A stretch of 64,000 nt of DNA from Abyssisolibacter fermentans (lineage in GTDB: Bacteria; Bacillota; Clostridia; Tissierellales; MCWD3): contig NZ_LOHE01000068.1 in the NCBI RefSeq assembly GCF_001559865.1, forward strand, positions 141,208 through 205,207. The letters run 5' to 3'. Positions 28,003-37,192 of this stretch are shown here, piece by piece (the first letter of the stretch is position 1; each line of letters opens with the position of its first letter). The notes below the pieces were generated by a model, which saw only the letters and a list, made by a program, of their open reading frames with translations, did not search any database and was not told the DNA's origin. Both the position numbers and the translations under genes were made by a program.

Positions 28003-29256
28003 ATGAATATTGAACTAAAATATGGAAAAACAATAACGAAAGCTACTATACCAGAAAATTTTGATGTAAATATTATTAATGCAAATCTACCCAATAATGA
28101 AATAAGCTTAGAAGAAGAACAAAAAAAACTAGAATATGCTATAAACAATCCAATAGAAAGTGATAGATTAAAAGACATTGCTAAAAAAGGTAAGACAGCT
28201 GCTATAATGGTTAGTGATATAACTAGACCATCTCCTTCAAAAAAGCTATTACCATATATCATAGCTGAATTAAAAGAAGCAGGTATAAAAAACGAAAATA
28301 TAACTATTATATTTGGAATGGGTATACATAGATCTCATACAAAAGAAGAACAGGAAATGTTGCTAGGAAGCGAAATTTATGGATCAATAAAAGCTATAGA
28401 TAGCAATAAAGATGAATATGTTTACATAGGAGATACAAAGAGAGCTACACCTGTCTATTTATGTAAGACATTAGTAAAGGCAGATATTAAAATATGTACA
28501 GGTAATATTGAATATCATTACTTTGCTGGATATTCAGGTGGGGCAAAAGCTGTTATGCCAGGTGCAGCTAATTACAAAAGTATTTCAAATAACCATAAGC
28601 TTCAATTAGATGATAGAGCTAAATCGGGTAAAATTCAGGGCAATCCTGTTAGAGAGGACATAGATGAAGTTGGTAAATTATTAAATATAGATTTTATACT
28701 AAATGTAGTGTTAAATAAAGACAAAAAAATATTAAAAGCATTTAGTGGAGATTATATATTAGCTCATAGACAAGGTTGTAAATTTTTAGATTCAATATAT
28801 AATGTTAAAATAAAAGAACGCGCTGATATTGTAATAGTATCACCAGGTGGCTATCCAAAAGATGTGAATTTATATCAAACTCAAAAATCACTAGATAATG
28901 CTAAACATGCAATAAAAGATGGTGGAATAATCATATTGGTTGCTCAATGTAAAGAAGGATTTGGAGAAAAGGTTTTTGAACAATGGATAAAAGATGCTCA
29001 GTCTCCAGAAGAGCTAATAAATAAATTGAGAAAAGAATTTGTTCTAGGAGGTCATAAAGCTGCAGCTATTGGACAAGTGGTGAAGAATAATAGTGTTTTT
29101 ATAGTAACAGACTTGAAAGATGAAGATGCAAAGATAGTTTTCTTTAAGCCTTATAAAACACTACAGAGTGCCTTAGATGCTGCTATTAAACAATCTAATA
29201 ATCCTAAAATATTAATAATACCTCAGGGTAGTTCTACACTACCTTCAGCCAAATAA
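28003..29256 (+). CDS. larA: Nickel-dependent lactate racemase family protein (LarA, DUF2088)
   Basis: A 417-residue protein of the LarA family. The active-site residues of the characterised lactate racemase appear in equivalent spacing: His109 in GMGIHRSH, His172 and Lys182 in the YHYFAGYSGGAKAVMPG region (the lysine carries the nickel-pincer cofactor), and His198 in SNNHKL. SDITRP lies at 71-76. It may racemise lactate or another 2-hydroxyacid. The cofactor genes larB, larC and larE are not in the window. The start is the ATG at 28003 after AGGGG; an earlier ATG at 27982 has no ribosome site. Confidence 0.87.
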   Translation: MNIELKYGKTITKATIPENFDVNIINANLPNNEISLEEEQKKLEYAINNPIESDRLKDIAKKGKTAAIMVSDITRPSPSKKLLPYIIAELKEAGIKNENITIIFGMGIHRSHTKEEQEMLLGSEIYGSIKAIDSNKDEYVYIGDTKRATPVYLCKTLVKADIKICTGNIEYHYFAGYSGGAKAVMPGAANYKSISNNHKLQLDDRAKSGKIQGNPVREDIDEVGKLLNIDFILNVVLNKDKKILKAFSGDYILAHRQGCKFLDSIYNVKIKERADIVIVSPGGYPKDVNLYQTQKSLDNAKHAIKDGGIIILVAQCKEGFGEKVFEQWIKDAQSPEELINKLRKEFVLGGHKAAAIGQVVKNNSVFIVTDLKDEDAKIVFFKPYKTLQSALDAAIKQSNNPKILIIPQGSSTLPSAK

Positions 29257-29291
29257 AGCAATAAATCAATAAATTATTTTTCGAAAATCAC

Positions 29292-29320
29292 TTGAATTTT
29301 TAATATTTTTCTTGTATAAT
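29292..29320 (+). promoter_or_regulatory. Promoter of the serA T-box leader
   Basis: TTGAAT (29292-29297), 17-bp spacer, TATAAT (29315-29320), placed just ahead of the T-box leader. Confidence 0.7.
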
Positions 29321-29326
29321 GAGTTA

Positions 29327-29556
29327 AACAAATAAAGGCTATGAAGGGTAGTAGTAAATAATTGTCTAGTTGTAGAGAGTCGATGGATGGTGAAAATCGA
29401 TATTAGGGATTATTGAATCCAACCTAGAGCTTCAAAGGGGTAAAAAACCTTTGACGGGTAAACCGTTACATTTTAAAGACTATTTTTTAGTGAAATAAGG
29501 TGGCACCACGTAGATAATACTCTCCGTCCTTGTATAGGGCGGAGTTTTTATTTTTT
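29327..29556 (+). ncRNA. T-box riboswitch (predicted Ser-tRNA sensing) upstream of serA
   Basis: The leader has the canonical T-box sequence AAGGTGGCACCACG at 29497-29510. Upstream is a stem I region with AGAGAGTCGATGG and GTGAAAATCGA, and a GAATCCAAC specifier loop whose TCC triplet (29418-29420) reads as serine. Downstream is the terminator stem CTCCGTCC (29522-29529) / GGGCGGAG (29537-29544) followed by TTTTTATTTTTT. Uncharged tRNA-Ser should stabilise the antiterminator and allow serA transcription, which fits the gene it controls. Confidence 0.95.
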
Positions 29557-29690
29557 GTGAAGAACCTAATATATGAATGAAATTTCATTATTTTATATAC
29601 GCTAGCGTAAAATGATTGAAAGTTTCAAGTTAAATATTTGGAATATTGCGAATATTATGAATATTAAAAAATAAAATTGAGGTGTTTAAA

Positions 29691-31283
29691 TTGACTAGAG
29701 AAAGAGTAATTATTGTTGAAAAAATTGATGATAGTGGTATAGATTTGTTAAAAAGTAAATTTGATGTAGATTTAAAAATTGATATGACAAGAGAAGAATT
29801 ATTAGACGTAATTCAAGATTATGATGCTATTATAGTTAGAAGTGCAACTTTAGTTAATAGTGAGCTTATGGAAAAAGGAAAAAGATTAAAGATCATTGGT
29901 CGTGCAGGAAATGGAATTGACAACATTGACATACCTGAAGCTACAAAAAGAGGAATTATTGTTGCAAATACTCCTGATTCTAATAGTATCTCAGCAGGAG
30001 AACTAGCAATAGGATTGATGTTTGCACAAGCTAGAAATATTACAAAAGCAGATAAAAGTATGAGAGAAGGAAGATGGGATAGAAATAAATTTGAAGGTAC
30101 CGAATTGTATGGAAAGACACTAGGAATTATTGGACTAGGACGTATAGGATCATTAGTAGCTACTAGAATGAAAGCTTTTGGTATGGATGCAATAGCATAT
30201 GATCCATATATTACAGATGAGAGATTTGAACAATATGATGTTAAAAAATGTGAAACACTAGATGAACTTCTTAAAATAGCTGATTTCATAACCATTCACA
30301 CGCCAAGAACAGAAGAAACAATTGGGATGATAAGTTATAATGAAATAGAAATGATGAAGAAGGGTGTTCACATAACAAACGCCGCAAGGGGTAAAATAAT
30401 TGATGAAAAAGCTGCATATGAGGGTTTGAAGAATGGTAAAATAGGCAGCATGGGTTTAGATGTTCATGAAAAAGAACCAAGACATGAAAGTCCATTATAT
30501 GAGTTTGATAATGTTGTAGTAACACCTCATATAGGAGCAAATACTGTTTCAGCACAGCAAAATGTAGGTAAAACAATAGCGATGCAAGTTATCAATGGTA
30601 TAAGAGGTGAAATAGTACCTAATGCAGTAAATTTACCTGTTATCCATAGAGATGAGCTAAAGGCTGTAAAACCTTATATTGACATGATGGAGAAAATAGG
30701 TAAATTATACTATCAATTATTTAAAGATGCTGTAAAATTCGTAGAAATTAATTACTGGGCAGATGCAAGTAAATTTGATGTTGATATGGTTAATATTGCT
30801 TTTCTCAAAGGACTACTTGAACCAATTAAAAAAGACAAAGTTAACTATATAAATGCTAAGGTATTAGCTAAAAAATCAGGAATAGGAATTAAATTCAAAA
30901 AATATGAAGAGAATTATAACAACTATTCAAATTTAATAAATGTAAAAATAACAGATGTAAATATGAAACAATACACATTTTCAGGAGCTATTTCCATGAA
31001 AAGAGAAGGTATATTAGTAGAAATGAATGGATACAAAATGGATGTAACTCCAAGTGAAAAAATGATTATTCTTAAAAATAAAGATGTTCCTGGTGTTATA
31101 GGAAAGGTTGGTACACTAACAGGTAAAGATGGCATAAATGTAGCGACTATGCACGTTGGTAGAAAAACAAAAGGAGATACAGCTCTTATGATATTGAATG
31201 TAGATGAAGCAGTAAGTAAAGATGCTATAAAGGATTTTGTTAAGCTTGATGAGATTCTTTGGGCGAGGGCTATAGAATTATAA
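29691..31283 (+). CDS. serA: D-3-phosphoglycerate dehydrogenase with ACT domain
   Basis: A 530-residue enzyme for the first step of serine synthesis. It has an NAD-binding GLGRIGSLVA motif near residue 145, catalytic Arg (NAARGKIID), Glu (DVHEKEP) and His (VTPHIGANT), an intervening ASB domain, and a C-terminal ACT domain (about 455-530: KDVPGVIGKVGTL). The start is TTG 29691, 6 bp after TGAGGTG; the in-frame GTG at 29682 overlaps the ribosome site. Expression is controlled by the T-box upstream. No serC is adjacent. Confidence 0.94.
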   Translation: MTRERVIIVEKIDDSGIDLLKSKFDVDLKIDMTREELLDVIQDYDAIIVRSATLVNSELMEKGKRLKIIGRAGNGIDNIDIPEATKRGIIVANTPDSNSISAGELAIGLMFAQARNITKADKSMREGRWDRNKFEGTELYGKTLGIIGLGRIGSLVATRMKAFGMDAIAYDPYITDERFEQYDVKKCETLDELLKIADFITIHTPRTEETIGMISYNEIEMMKKGVHITNAARGKIIDEKAAYEGLKNGKIGSMGLDVHEKEPRHESPLYEFDNVVVTPHIGANTVSAQQNVGKTIAMQVINGIRGEIVPNAVNLPVIHRDELKAVKPYIDMMEKIGKLYYQLFKDAVKFVEINYWADASKFDVDMVNIAFLKGLLEPIKKDKVNYINAKVLAKKSGIGIKFKKYEENYNNYSNLINVKITDVNMKQYTFSGAISMKREGILVEMNGYKMDVTPSEKMIILKNKDVPGVIGKVGTLTGKDGINVATMHVGRKTKGDTALMILNVDEAVSKDAIKDFVKLDEILWARAIEL

Positions 31284-31291
31284 ACTAAAAG

Positions 31292-31340
31292 GGAGTAATT
31301 CAAAATAATGAATTTGAATTTTATATTTTTGAATTACTCC
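31292..31340. terminator. Bidirectional terminator between serA and tmcAL
   Basis: GGAGTAATTCAAAA at 31292-31305 pairs with TTTTTGAATTACTCC ending at 31340, a stem of about 13 bp between two convergent genes. Confidence 0.75.
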
Positions 31341-31353
31341 TAATACTATCAAA

Positions 31354-32613
31354 TTATTCCTTATGTATATAAGGAGAAACCTTGTAATCAAGATTTGTTG
31401 TAAGTTGTTTTGTTTTAAATGGCAAGAAATAAATGTCAGTTGCTTTTTTTTCTAAGGACAATATTTTTTTACCAGTTTCAGTAATTGTATTTAGATATTT
31501 TGAATCAGAAAATTTAGTTATTATAGGAATATCTGATTCTTTTTTTATTTTCTTTAAGATTTTCATGCCTTTAGTATTCATAGCTAATACTCTAATATAG
31601 TATGGGTTATCATATGTATGCTTTAAAAGAAAATCACTATCTAAATTTAATAAAATATGCATTAAAATTCGTTTTATTCTAGTGTAAGTGTATCTTTTAG
31701 TTTTTATACAATCAATAATTTTATAGATATCATTGTTTTTTAAACTAGCTTGATATATTCTGTCATTCAAACCTTTTTCAATATTTAAAATATGGAAATC
31801 ATATAAATCTCTATTTGTTCTTAGTAGATATAATAAAATATCATTGTAATTTGCTAAATTATTAAAACTATTATATTTTTCATGAAATTCTTTAAGAATT
31901 TCATAAGTGCATGTTGGAACTACTAGTTTAATTTCATCAATATATTTTTTAGAATTAAGTAGTTTTCTAATAGCAGTAGCACTAGAAAAGAAGCCATTAA
32001 GATTTCTTTCATTATACTCAGAACCTATACGCTCATAAGTATAAGGTACTATATTACTGTCAAGTTTTTTTAGTGCTTTAAGATATTCTAAACCCAAAAT
32101 ATTATTCGAACTGGATAGTATATCATCAACATTTGTTAAATCAAAATTATTATTATCTAATAGATATTTCTTTAAGGCTTTGCTTCTAGCTTTTGGAAAA
32201 GACATGCCTTTTTTTAGATTATTTTTTAACATATTTTTATATTCAAAAGGTTCCTCGCATATTATATCTGCTAGTAATTTCAAAGTATTTATATTACCAC
32301 ATTCGCTACCGAAGCTTAAACTTTTTACTACATTTGTAGAAGTAAGTGTCGCAATAGCTCCTTGTGCAAATGCTTCAGCACTTCTGCAAGCGTAAATGAT
32401 AGGTAGTTCAATAACTAAGTCTATTCCATTTTTAACAGCCATTTTAGCTCTATGAAATTTATCAACTATTGCAGGTTCTCCACGTTGTACAAAATTACCA
32501 CTCATAACACAAATGCTATAATCACAACTTGTTATTTTTTTAGACATTTCTAAATGGTATTTATGACCATTATGAAAAGGATTATATTCTGTCACCAATC
32601 CGACAATGTTCAT
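31354..32613 (-). CDS. tmcAL: tRNA(Met) cytidine acetate ligase TmcAL (YlbM family)
   Basis: A 419-residue protein beginning MNIVGLVTEYNPFHNGH. The HxGH nucleotidyltransferase motif is at 14-17, followed by MSGNFVQRGEP and a LSFGSECG segment. In Bacillus this enzyme activates acetate with ATP to form N4-acetylcytidine at the wobble base of elongator tRNA-Met. It is divergent from ackA, which also handles acetate; the two genes are neighbours in many Firmicutes. Confidence 0.92.
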   Translation of the reverse strand: MNIVGLVTEYNPFHNGHKYHLEMSKKITSCDYSICVMSGNFVQRGEPAIVDKFHRAKMAVKNGIDLVIELPIIYACRSAEAFAQGAIATLTSTNVVKSLSFGSECGNINTLKLLADIICEEPFEYKNMLKNNLKKGMSFPKARSKALKKYLLDNNNFDLTNVDDILSSSNNILGLEYLKALKKLDSNIVPYTYERIGSEYNERNLNGFFSSATAIRKLLNSKKYIDEIKLVVPTCTYEILKEFHEKYNSFNNLANYNDILLYLLRTNRDLYDFHILNIEKGLNDRIYQASLKNNDIYKIIDCIKTKRYTYTRIKRILMHILLNLDSDFLLKHTYDNPYYIRVLAMNTKGMKILKKIKKESDIPIITKFSDSKYLNTITETGKKILSLEKKATDIYFLPFKTKQLTTNLDYKVSPYIHKE

Positions 32614-32744
32614 TTTTATTCACCAACTTTTGTTTAATAAATTGAATAACAATTTTTAAGTTTTACATTTTCGAAATTATTATTCATTGTTTAAGATAGT
32701 TTATTATAAAAGAATTATAAAAACAAGGTTATTAAATAAAATTA

Positions 32745-32773
32745 TTCAATGTTACAAATAATAGTACTATAAT
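32745..32773 (+). promoter_or_regulatory. Candidate promoter for ackA
   Basis: TTCAAT (32745-32750), 17-bp spacer, TATAAT (32768-32773), 68 bp upstream of the ackA start codon. Confidence 0.55.
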
Positions 32774-32841
32774 TGTTGATTTTTTTTAATAGATGTATTA
32801 ATATGAATAATGATGGTATTAGAATTTATAGGAGGTAAGCT

Positions 32842-34029
32842 ATGAAAGTACTAGTAATTAATTGTGGAAGTTCATCTTTAAAATATCAATTGATTGATAT
32901 GACTGATGAAAGTGTATTAGCAAAAGGTTTAGTTGAAAGAATAGGAATTGAAGGATCAAAAATTACTCATAAAGCTAATGGTAAAAAGGCAATAATAGAG
33001 CAGCCTATGGAAAATCATAAAATTGCTTTAGAACTAGTTGTTAAAGCTTTATTGGATGAAGAGCATGGTGCAATTAAATCTATGGATGAGATTGATGCTG
33101 TAGGTCATAGAGTTGTTCATGGTGGAGAGAAATTTGCAACATCAGTTGTAATAACTGATGAGGTTATAAAAACTATGGAAGATTGTAGTGATCTTGCTCC
33201 ATTACATAATCCACCAAATATCATAGGTATAAAAGCATGTAAAGAAATTATGCCAAATACTCCAATGACTGGATCGTTTGATACAGCTTTTCATCAAACA
33301 ATGTCAAAAGAAGCTTATATTTATCCATTACCATATGAATTATATGAGAAATATGGTATAAGAAGATATGGTTTTCATGGAACATCTCATAAATATGTTG
33401 CACAAAGAGCTGGAGCTATTTTAAATAAGAATATAGAAGATCTTAAAATAATTACTTGTCATTTAGGTAATGGAGCTAGTTTAGCAGCTGTTAAAAACGG
33501 TAAATGTGTAGATACTAGTATGGGACTTACTCCATTAGAAGGTCTAGCTATGGGAACTAGATGTGGGGATATTGACCCAGCAATAATTCCATTCCTAATG
33601 GAAAAAGAAGGCTTAGATATTAGTGGTGTTAATAATTTAATAAATAAAAAATCTGGTGTTTTAGGTATTTCTGGAATAAGCAGTGATTTTAGAGATATTG
33701 AAAATGCAGCTAATGAAGGAAATGATAGAGCTAAATTAGCACTAGATAAATTTGCTAATAGAGTTAAAAAATATATAGGCGCTTATGCTGCTATAATGGG
33801 TGGAGTAGATGCAATAGTATTTACAGCTGGATTAGGAGAAAATTCTATTAGTATGAGAGAACAAATTTGCGAAGGTTTAGATTTCTTAGGAGTAAAAGTT
33901 GATTCTGATAAAAATAATGTCAGAGGAGAAGAAGTTGTCGTAAGTACTGATGATGCAAAAGTTAAAGTATTAGTTGTTCCTACAAATGAAGAATTAATGA
34001 TTGCTAGAGATACAAAGGCATTAGTATAG
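32842..34029 (+). CDS. ackA: Acetate kinase
   Basis: A 395-residue ASKHA kinase: [11 protein letters not shown] at the start, [11 protein letters not shown], the SFDTAFH region, [10 protein letters not shown], and GLGENS near the end. It interconverts acetyl phosphate plus ADP with acetate plus ATP and is usually the ATP-yielding last step of acetate fermentation. Its usual partner pta is not in the window. Strong AGGAGGT site. Confidence 0.97.
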   Translation: MKVLVINCGSSSLKYQLIDMTDESVLAKGLVERIGIEGSKITHKANGKKAIIEQPMENHKIALELVVKALLDEEHGAIKSMDEIDAVGHRVVHGGEKFATSVVITDEVIKTMEDCSDLAPLHNPPNIIGIKACKEIMPNTPMTGSFDTAFHQTMSKEAYIYPLPYELYEKYGIRRYGFHGTSHKYVAQRAGAILNKNIEDLKIITCHLGNGASLAAVKNGKCVDTSMGLTPLEGLAMGTRCGDIDPAIIPFLMEKEGLDISGVNNLINKKSGVLGISGISSDFRDIENAANEGNDRAKLALDKFANRVKKYIGAYAAIMGGVDAIVFTAGLGENSISMREQICEGLDFLGVKVDSDKNNVRGEEVVVSTDDAKVKVLVVPTNEELMIARDTKALV

Positions 34030-34136
34030 AAAAGTCTTTTCATAAAAGATTACAAAATTAAGTTTTTGAATTCTATATATGCAAATTATATTCATTATGA
34101 TTAATATTGTTTATAATTTTATATAGACTATTTTGA

Positions 34137-34180
34137 ATAGACATCTACTGGCTTTTCATTGAAAGTGATTAGATGTCTAT
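34137..34180 (+). terminator. Terminator-like hairpin after ackA
   Basis: ATAGACATCTA pairs perfectly with TAGATGTCTAT (11 bp) around a loop that contains a smaller TTTCA/TGAAA stem. The T tract afterwards is weak, so its function is less certain. Confidence 0.5.
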
Positions 34181-34201
34181 ATACTGATTTGCTTTTAAAG
34201 C

Positions 34202-34231
34202 TTGACAAAATAACAACTAATTTATTATAAT
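34202..34231 (+). promoter_or_regulatory. Promoter for yceD-rpmF
   Basis: Consensus TTGACA (34202-34207) and TATAAT (34226-34231) with an 18-bp spacer, 31 bp upstream of the yceD start. Confidence 0.75.
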
Positions 34232-34262
34232 TAATTTTGGCTATGTTCATGAGGTGAATATA

Positions 34263-34766
34263 ATGAGAATTGATATACAAAATATTATTAATGGTGAAGA
34301 ATTCAAAATTTCTTTAAAAGAGAATATTAGTATGAATCTTTTAGCACTAGAAACAAAGGAACTGGAATTTACTACACCTATAGATATAAACTTAGAAATA
34401 TATAAAGTAGATAAAGCTAGTTTGTATGTAAATGGGACAGTTGATTATCAGTGTATTGATGTGTGTGATAGATGTTTAAATGCATTTAATAGAAAGGCTC
34501 ATGAGAATTTTTCAGGGAAAATTATAGAAAAAGAAGAGCAAGAAGAATATGAAGATATTATATTTTATCATGAAAATGGCAAAATAGATATTACTGACAT
34601 GATTAAAACAGTAATTTTATATAATTTGCCAATGAAAACCTTATGCGATGAAAATTGCAAAGGGATTTGTCCTAAATGTGGACAAAATCTAAATGAAAAG
34701 CAATGTAATTGTGAGATTAATGATATTGATCCAAGGCTTAGCAAATTAGAGAATTTTTTTAAGTAA
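34263..34766 (+). CDS. yceD: YceD family protein (DUF177), metal-binding
   Basis: A 167-residue DUF177 protein, nearly always encoded directly before rpmF, as here. It has a CxDxCDRC-type cysteine pair in the middle and a cysteine-rich tail (CDENCKG, CPKCGQ, CNCE) that could bind zinc. The family is linked to 23S rRNA accumulation and ribosome assembly. The start is ATG 34263 after GAGGTG; an in-frame GTG at 34254 lies in the ribosome site. Confidence 0.9.
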   Translation: MRIDIQNIINGEEFKISLKENISMNLLALETKELEFTTPIDINLEIYKVDKASLYVNGTVDYQCIDVCDRCLNAFNRKAHENFSGKIIEKEEQEEYEDIIFYHENGKIDITDMIKTVILYNLPMKTLCDENCKGICPKCGQNLNEKQCNCEINDIDPRLSKLENFFK

Positions 34767-34784
34767 TTAAGGAGGTGTTAATAA

Positions 34785-34964
34785 ATGGCAGTACCAAAGC
34801 GTAAAATTTCAAAGGCTAGAAGAGATAAAAGAAGAGCTTCAAATTCAAAGGTTTCTGCACCTACACTTGTAGAATGTCCACAATGTCATGAACCAAAAGT
34901 TCCTCATAGAGTATGTCCAGAATGTGGATATTATAAAAACAAAGAAGTAATTGAAGTTGAGTAA
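34785..34964 (+). CDS. rpmF: 50S ribosomal protein L32
   Basis: A 59-residue protein starting [18 protein letters not shown], the L32 signature, with a zinc ribbon of four cysteines (CPQC and CPEC, about residues 31-46). Strong AAGGAGGTG site, 18 bp after yceD, and a terminator immediately after the stop. It is below 60 residues, so easily missed. Confidence 0.97.
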   Translation: MAVPKRKISKARRDKRRASNSKVSAPTLVECPQCHEPKVPHRVCPECGYYKNKEVIEVE

Positions 34965-34966
34965 AG

Positions 34967-34998
34967 AAAAAAGATAGTGATTATGTCGCTATCTTTTT
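34967..34998 (+). terminator. Rho-independent terminator after rpmF
   Basis: AAAAAGATAG pairs with CTATCTTTTT around a short loop, with a trailing T run. Confidence 0.8.
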
Positions 34999-35280
34999 GT
35001 TAATCTACAGAAAGTAATACTACTAGATTTTTAAAATTTTTATGTACATAAAAATATGGTTCAAAAAATTTAATAAGTTAGCTTATTATTATCCCCAATT
35101 ATTTATAAATGGCATAAATAATGTGCAATAGACAATTTAAAAATTATATAAATAATTAGGGATAAAAAATTAAAATGGATTTAATGTTAATAAAGTGTAA
35201 ATATTATCTTGAAATTATCATTGTCTTATTATAATCTTAATATTAGGTGATATATTTAGTATTAAATGAGGGGAATGCAT

Positions 35281-35841
35281 ATGAAGGCAAGATTACCAAA
35301 GAAACAAAGACAAATTAAATTAAAGCAAAGCTTAAAGGAGGATCCATTTTTAACAGATGAAGAGCTAATGCAAATGTATAACGTTAGTATACAGACCATA
35401 AGACTCGATAGGTTAGAATTAGGTATTCCAGAGCTTAGAGAAAGAATTAAAAATGTAGCTGAATTAAATTATTCTAAAGTTAGATCTATTGGTGGCACAG
35501 AAATAGTAGGAGAGCTAGTTGATTTAAATTTAGGTAAAAACGGTATAACTATATTAGAAACAGATAATCAAATGGCATTTACAAAGACTAACATAGTAAG
35601 AGGGCATCATATTTATGCTCAAGCAGAGTCTATTGCTATGGCAGTTATAGATGCAGATGTGGCAGTTACAGGAGTAGCTAATATAAAATATAAAGAACCA
35701 GTAGAAGCAGGACGAAAGCTTATTGCAAAAGCTGAGGTTGTAAGAGTAAGAGATAATAAGTTTTTTGTTCATGTATTTACATATGCTAACCAGAAACAAG
35801 TTTTTCGAGGAAAATTTATTTTAGTTGCTTTAGAAAAATAA
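35281..35841 (+). CDS. fapR: Transcription factor FapR (fatty acid and phospholipid regulator)
   Basis: A 186-residue regulator with an N-terminal helix-turn-helix (about 20-55: [20 protein letters not shown]) and a C-terminal hot-dog domain that senses malonyl-CoA ([14 protein letters not shown] region). It normally represses fatty acid genes. I use the ATG at 35281, 7 bp after GAGGGG; earlier in-frame ATGs at 35266 and 35275 are badly placed. In relatives plsX and acpP follow directly; here a repeat element begins on the very next base after the stop and a reverse gene follows, so the lipid genes are elsewhere. Confidence 0.92.
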   Translation: MKARLPKKQRQIKLKQSLKEDPFLTDEELMQMYNVSIQTIRLDRLELGIPELRERIKNVAELNYSKVRSIGGTEIVGELVDLNLGKNGITILETDNQMAFTKTNIVRGHHIYAQAESIAMAVIDADVAVTGVANIKYKEPVEAGRKLIAKAEVVRVRDNKFFVHVFTYANQKQVFRGKFILVALEK

Positions 35842-36125
35842 TAACCCTGATTATATAATATGCTCGGGAGTTAAGTAGAGAAGATAAATTAACCCTGATT
35901 ATTCGTATAACTTTGAATAATATGCTGTAGGTTTCTGAAATAGAAGATTTCAGTGAATTAGAAGGCATACCGAGTTGGTATGTCGAGAATTAAATGGACA
36001 TCTTTTAATCAGAATATATTTAAAAATGAATCTCCTATTCAATTCTTTCATAGGAGTAAGCGATTTACATAAAATCATAGATTTTAGTTCTCTGCTCATA
36101 ATTTTCTATGAATAATCTGAGTTAA
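35842..36125. mobile_element. AACCC-family element (copy 3) with a duplicated left end
   Basis: A partial left end TAACCCTGATTATATAATATGC (as two parts: TAACCCTGATTA at 35842, then TATAATATGC) abuts the fapR stop. A full left end AACCCTGATTATTCGTATAA begins at 35891. Inside are the CATACC-GAGTT-GGTATG hairpin and the shared module in reverse (TCATAGGAGTAAGCG, CATAGATTTTAGTTC). The right end is TATGAATAATCTGAGTTAA. It fills the fapR 3' flank. Confidence 0.8.
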
Positions 36126-36161
36126 AATAGAAATTTGGATTAAATATTGATAGTTATATTA

Positions 36162-36217
36162 AATGCTATATGCTCTGTATCATATTAACATAATACAGGT
36201 CATATAGCATTTTTATT
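36162..36217. terminator. Long hairpin terminator between fapR region and PHP gene
   Basis: AATGCTATATG (36162-36172) pairs with CATATAGCATT (36201-36211), with an inner CTGTAT/ATACAG stem and TTTTTATT after it on the plus strand. It is just downstream of the reverse-strand PHP gene stop as well, so it may work in both directions. Confidence 0.75.
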
Positions 36218-36229
36218 ACATACCAATAA

Positions 36230-37018
36230 CTATATTCTTACAAATTTGGGTTTCATATTTTTAAAAGTAGTTATATAATTGAAACCAGCAAGCTTTAATA
36301 CATCTATTGCATAATCATAGCCTGCACATAGATCTTCAGGATTATGTGAATCTGAGCCAAAAGTTATTATCTCACCGCCAAGATCTCTATAAAGCTTTAA
36401 TACATTATATGTTGGATTTATATCTTTAAGCCAATATCTTAAACCACCAGTGTTTATTTCAATACCTTTATTATTCTCAATTACAATTTTAAATATTTCT
36501 TTTAGATGATCATAAAATAGCATAGGATCAATCTTAGCTACTTCTTCATTGTATCTTCTAATTAAATCCACATGACCTAAGACATTATATGCCTTATAAT
36601 TTTTAACACAATATGTTAATTCCTCTAAATATTTCGTATATGCTTCTTCTGGTGTTATATCATTAAAAAAATTATCTGAGTATAAATCTTTTTTATTACA
36701 TACATGTAAAGATAAAATAACAAAGTCAAAAGGTTTTGAATTTATAAAATCTTCACATCTTTTTAAAATATGTGGTTGTATTCCCAGTTCAATGCCTTTA
36801 AGTATTTCAATTTGTTTAGAGTAAACTTGCTTATAATTATTTATTTCTTCAAAATATTTATCTGTATCAAAAGCAAAATCTTTACCAGAAACATTGAAAT
36901 CAGTATGATCGGTAAAACATAGTTCTTTCATTCCTAGGCTTATAGATTTTTGGACAACGTCTTTCATCGGTGCTTTAGAGTCTACGGAGTATAAACTATG
37001 AACATGATAATCGTACAT
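36230..37018 (-). CDS. PHP-domain histidinol-phosphatase family protein (HisJ-like)
   Basis: A 262-residue PHP phosphoesterase. Metal ligands are visible: HVH at residues 5-7, CFTDHTDF near 34-41, an ILSLHVCN segment, LGHVDLIRR and FGSDSHNPED near the end. HisJ-type members hydrolyse histidinol phosphate in histidine synthesis; other PHP proteins act on other phosphoesters. No other his gene is near, so the substrate is uncertain. Ribosome site AGGAGGTAAC upstream. Confidence 0.8.
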   Translation of the reverse strand: MYDYHVHSLYSVDSKAPMKDVVQKSISLGMKELCFTDHTDFNVSGKDFAFDTDKYFEEINNYKQVYSKQIEILKGIELGIQPHILKRCEDFINSKPFDFVILSLHVCNKKDLYSDNFFNDITPEEAYTKYLEELTYCVKNYKAYNVLGHVDLIRRYNEEVAKIDPMLFYDHLKEIFKIVIENNKGIEINTGGLRYWLKDINPTYNVLKLYRDLGGEIITFGSDSHNPEDLCAGYDYAIDVLKLAGFNYITTFKNMKPKFVRI

Positions 37019-37192
37019 TTTATCCTTGTTACCTCCTAAAAAGTTAGTTTTATTTGTATACTAGAGTATATAATATATCTAATACATAAAAAATGCAAGC
37101 TTGAGAAGAAGTATGCAATGACAAAAAACTCCTTTTGCTTGCAACATTGATATTAGAAGTGGTATAATTTAAATAAATATACTTAAACCCAG

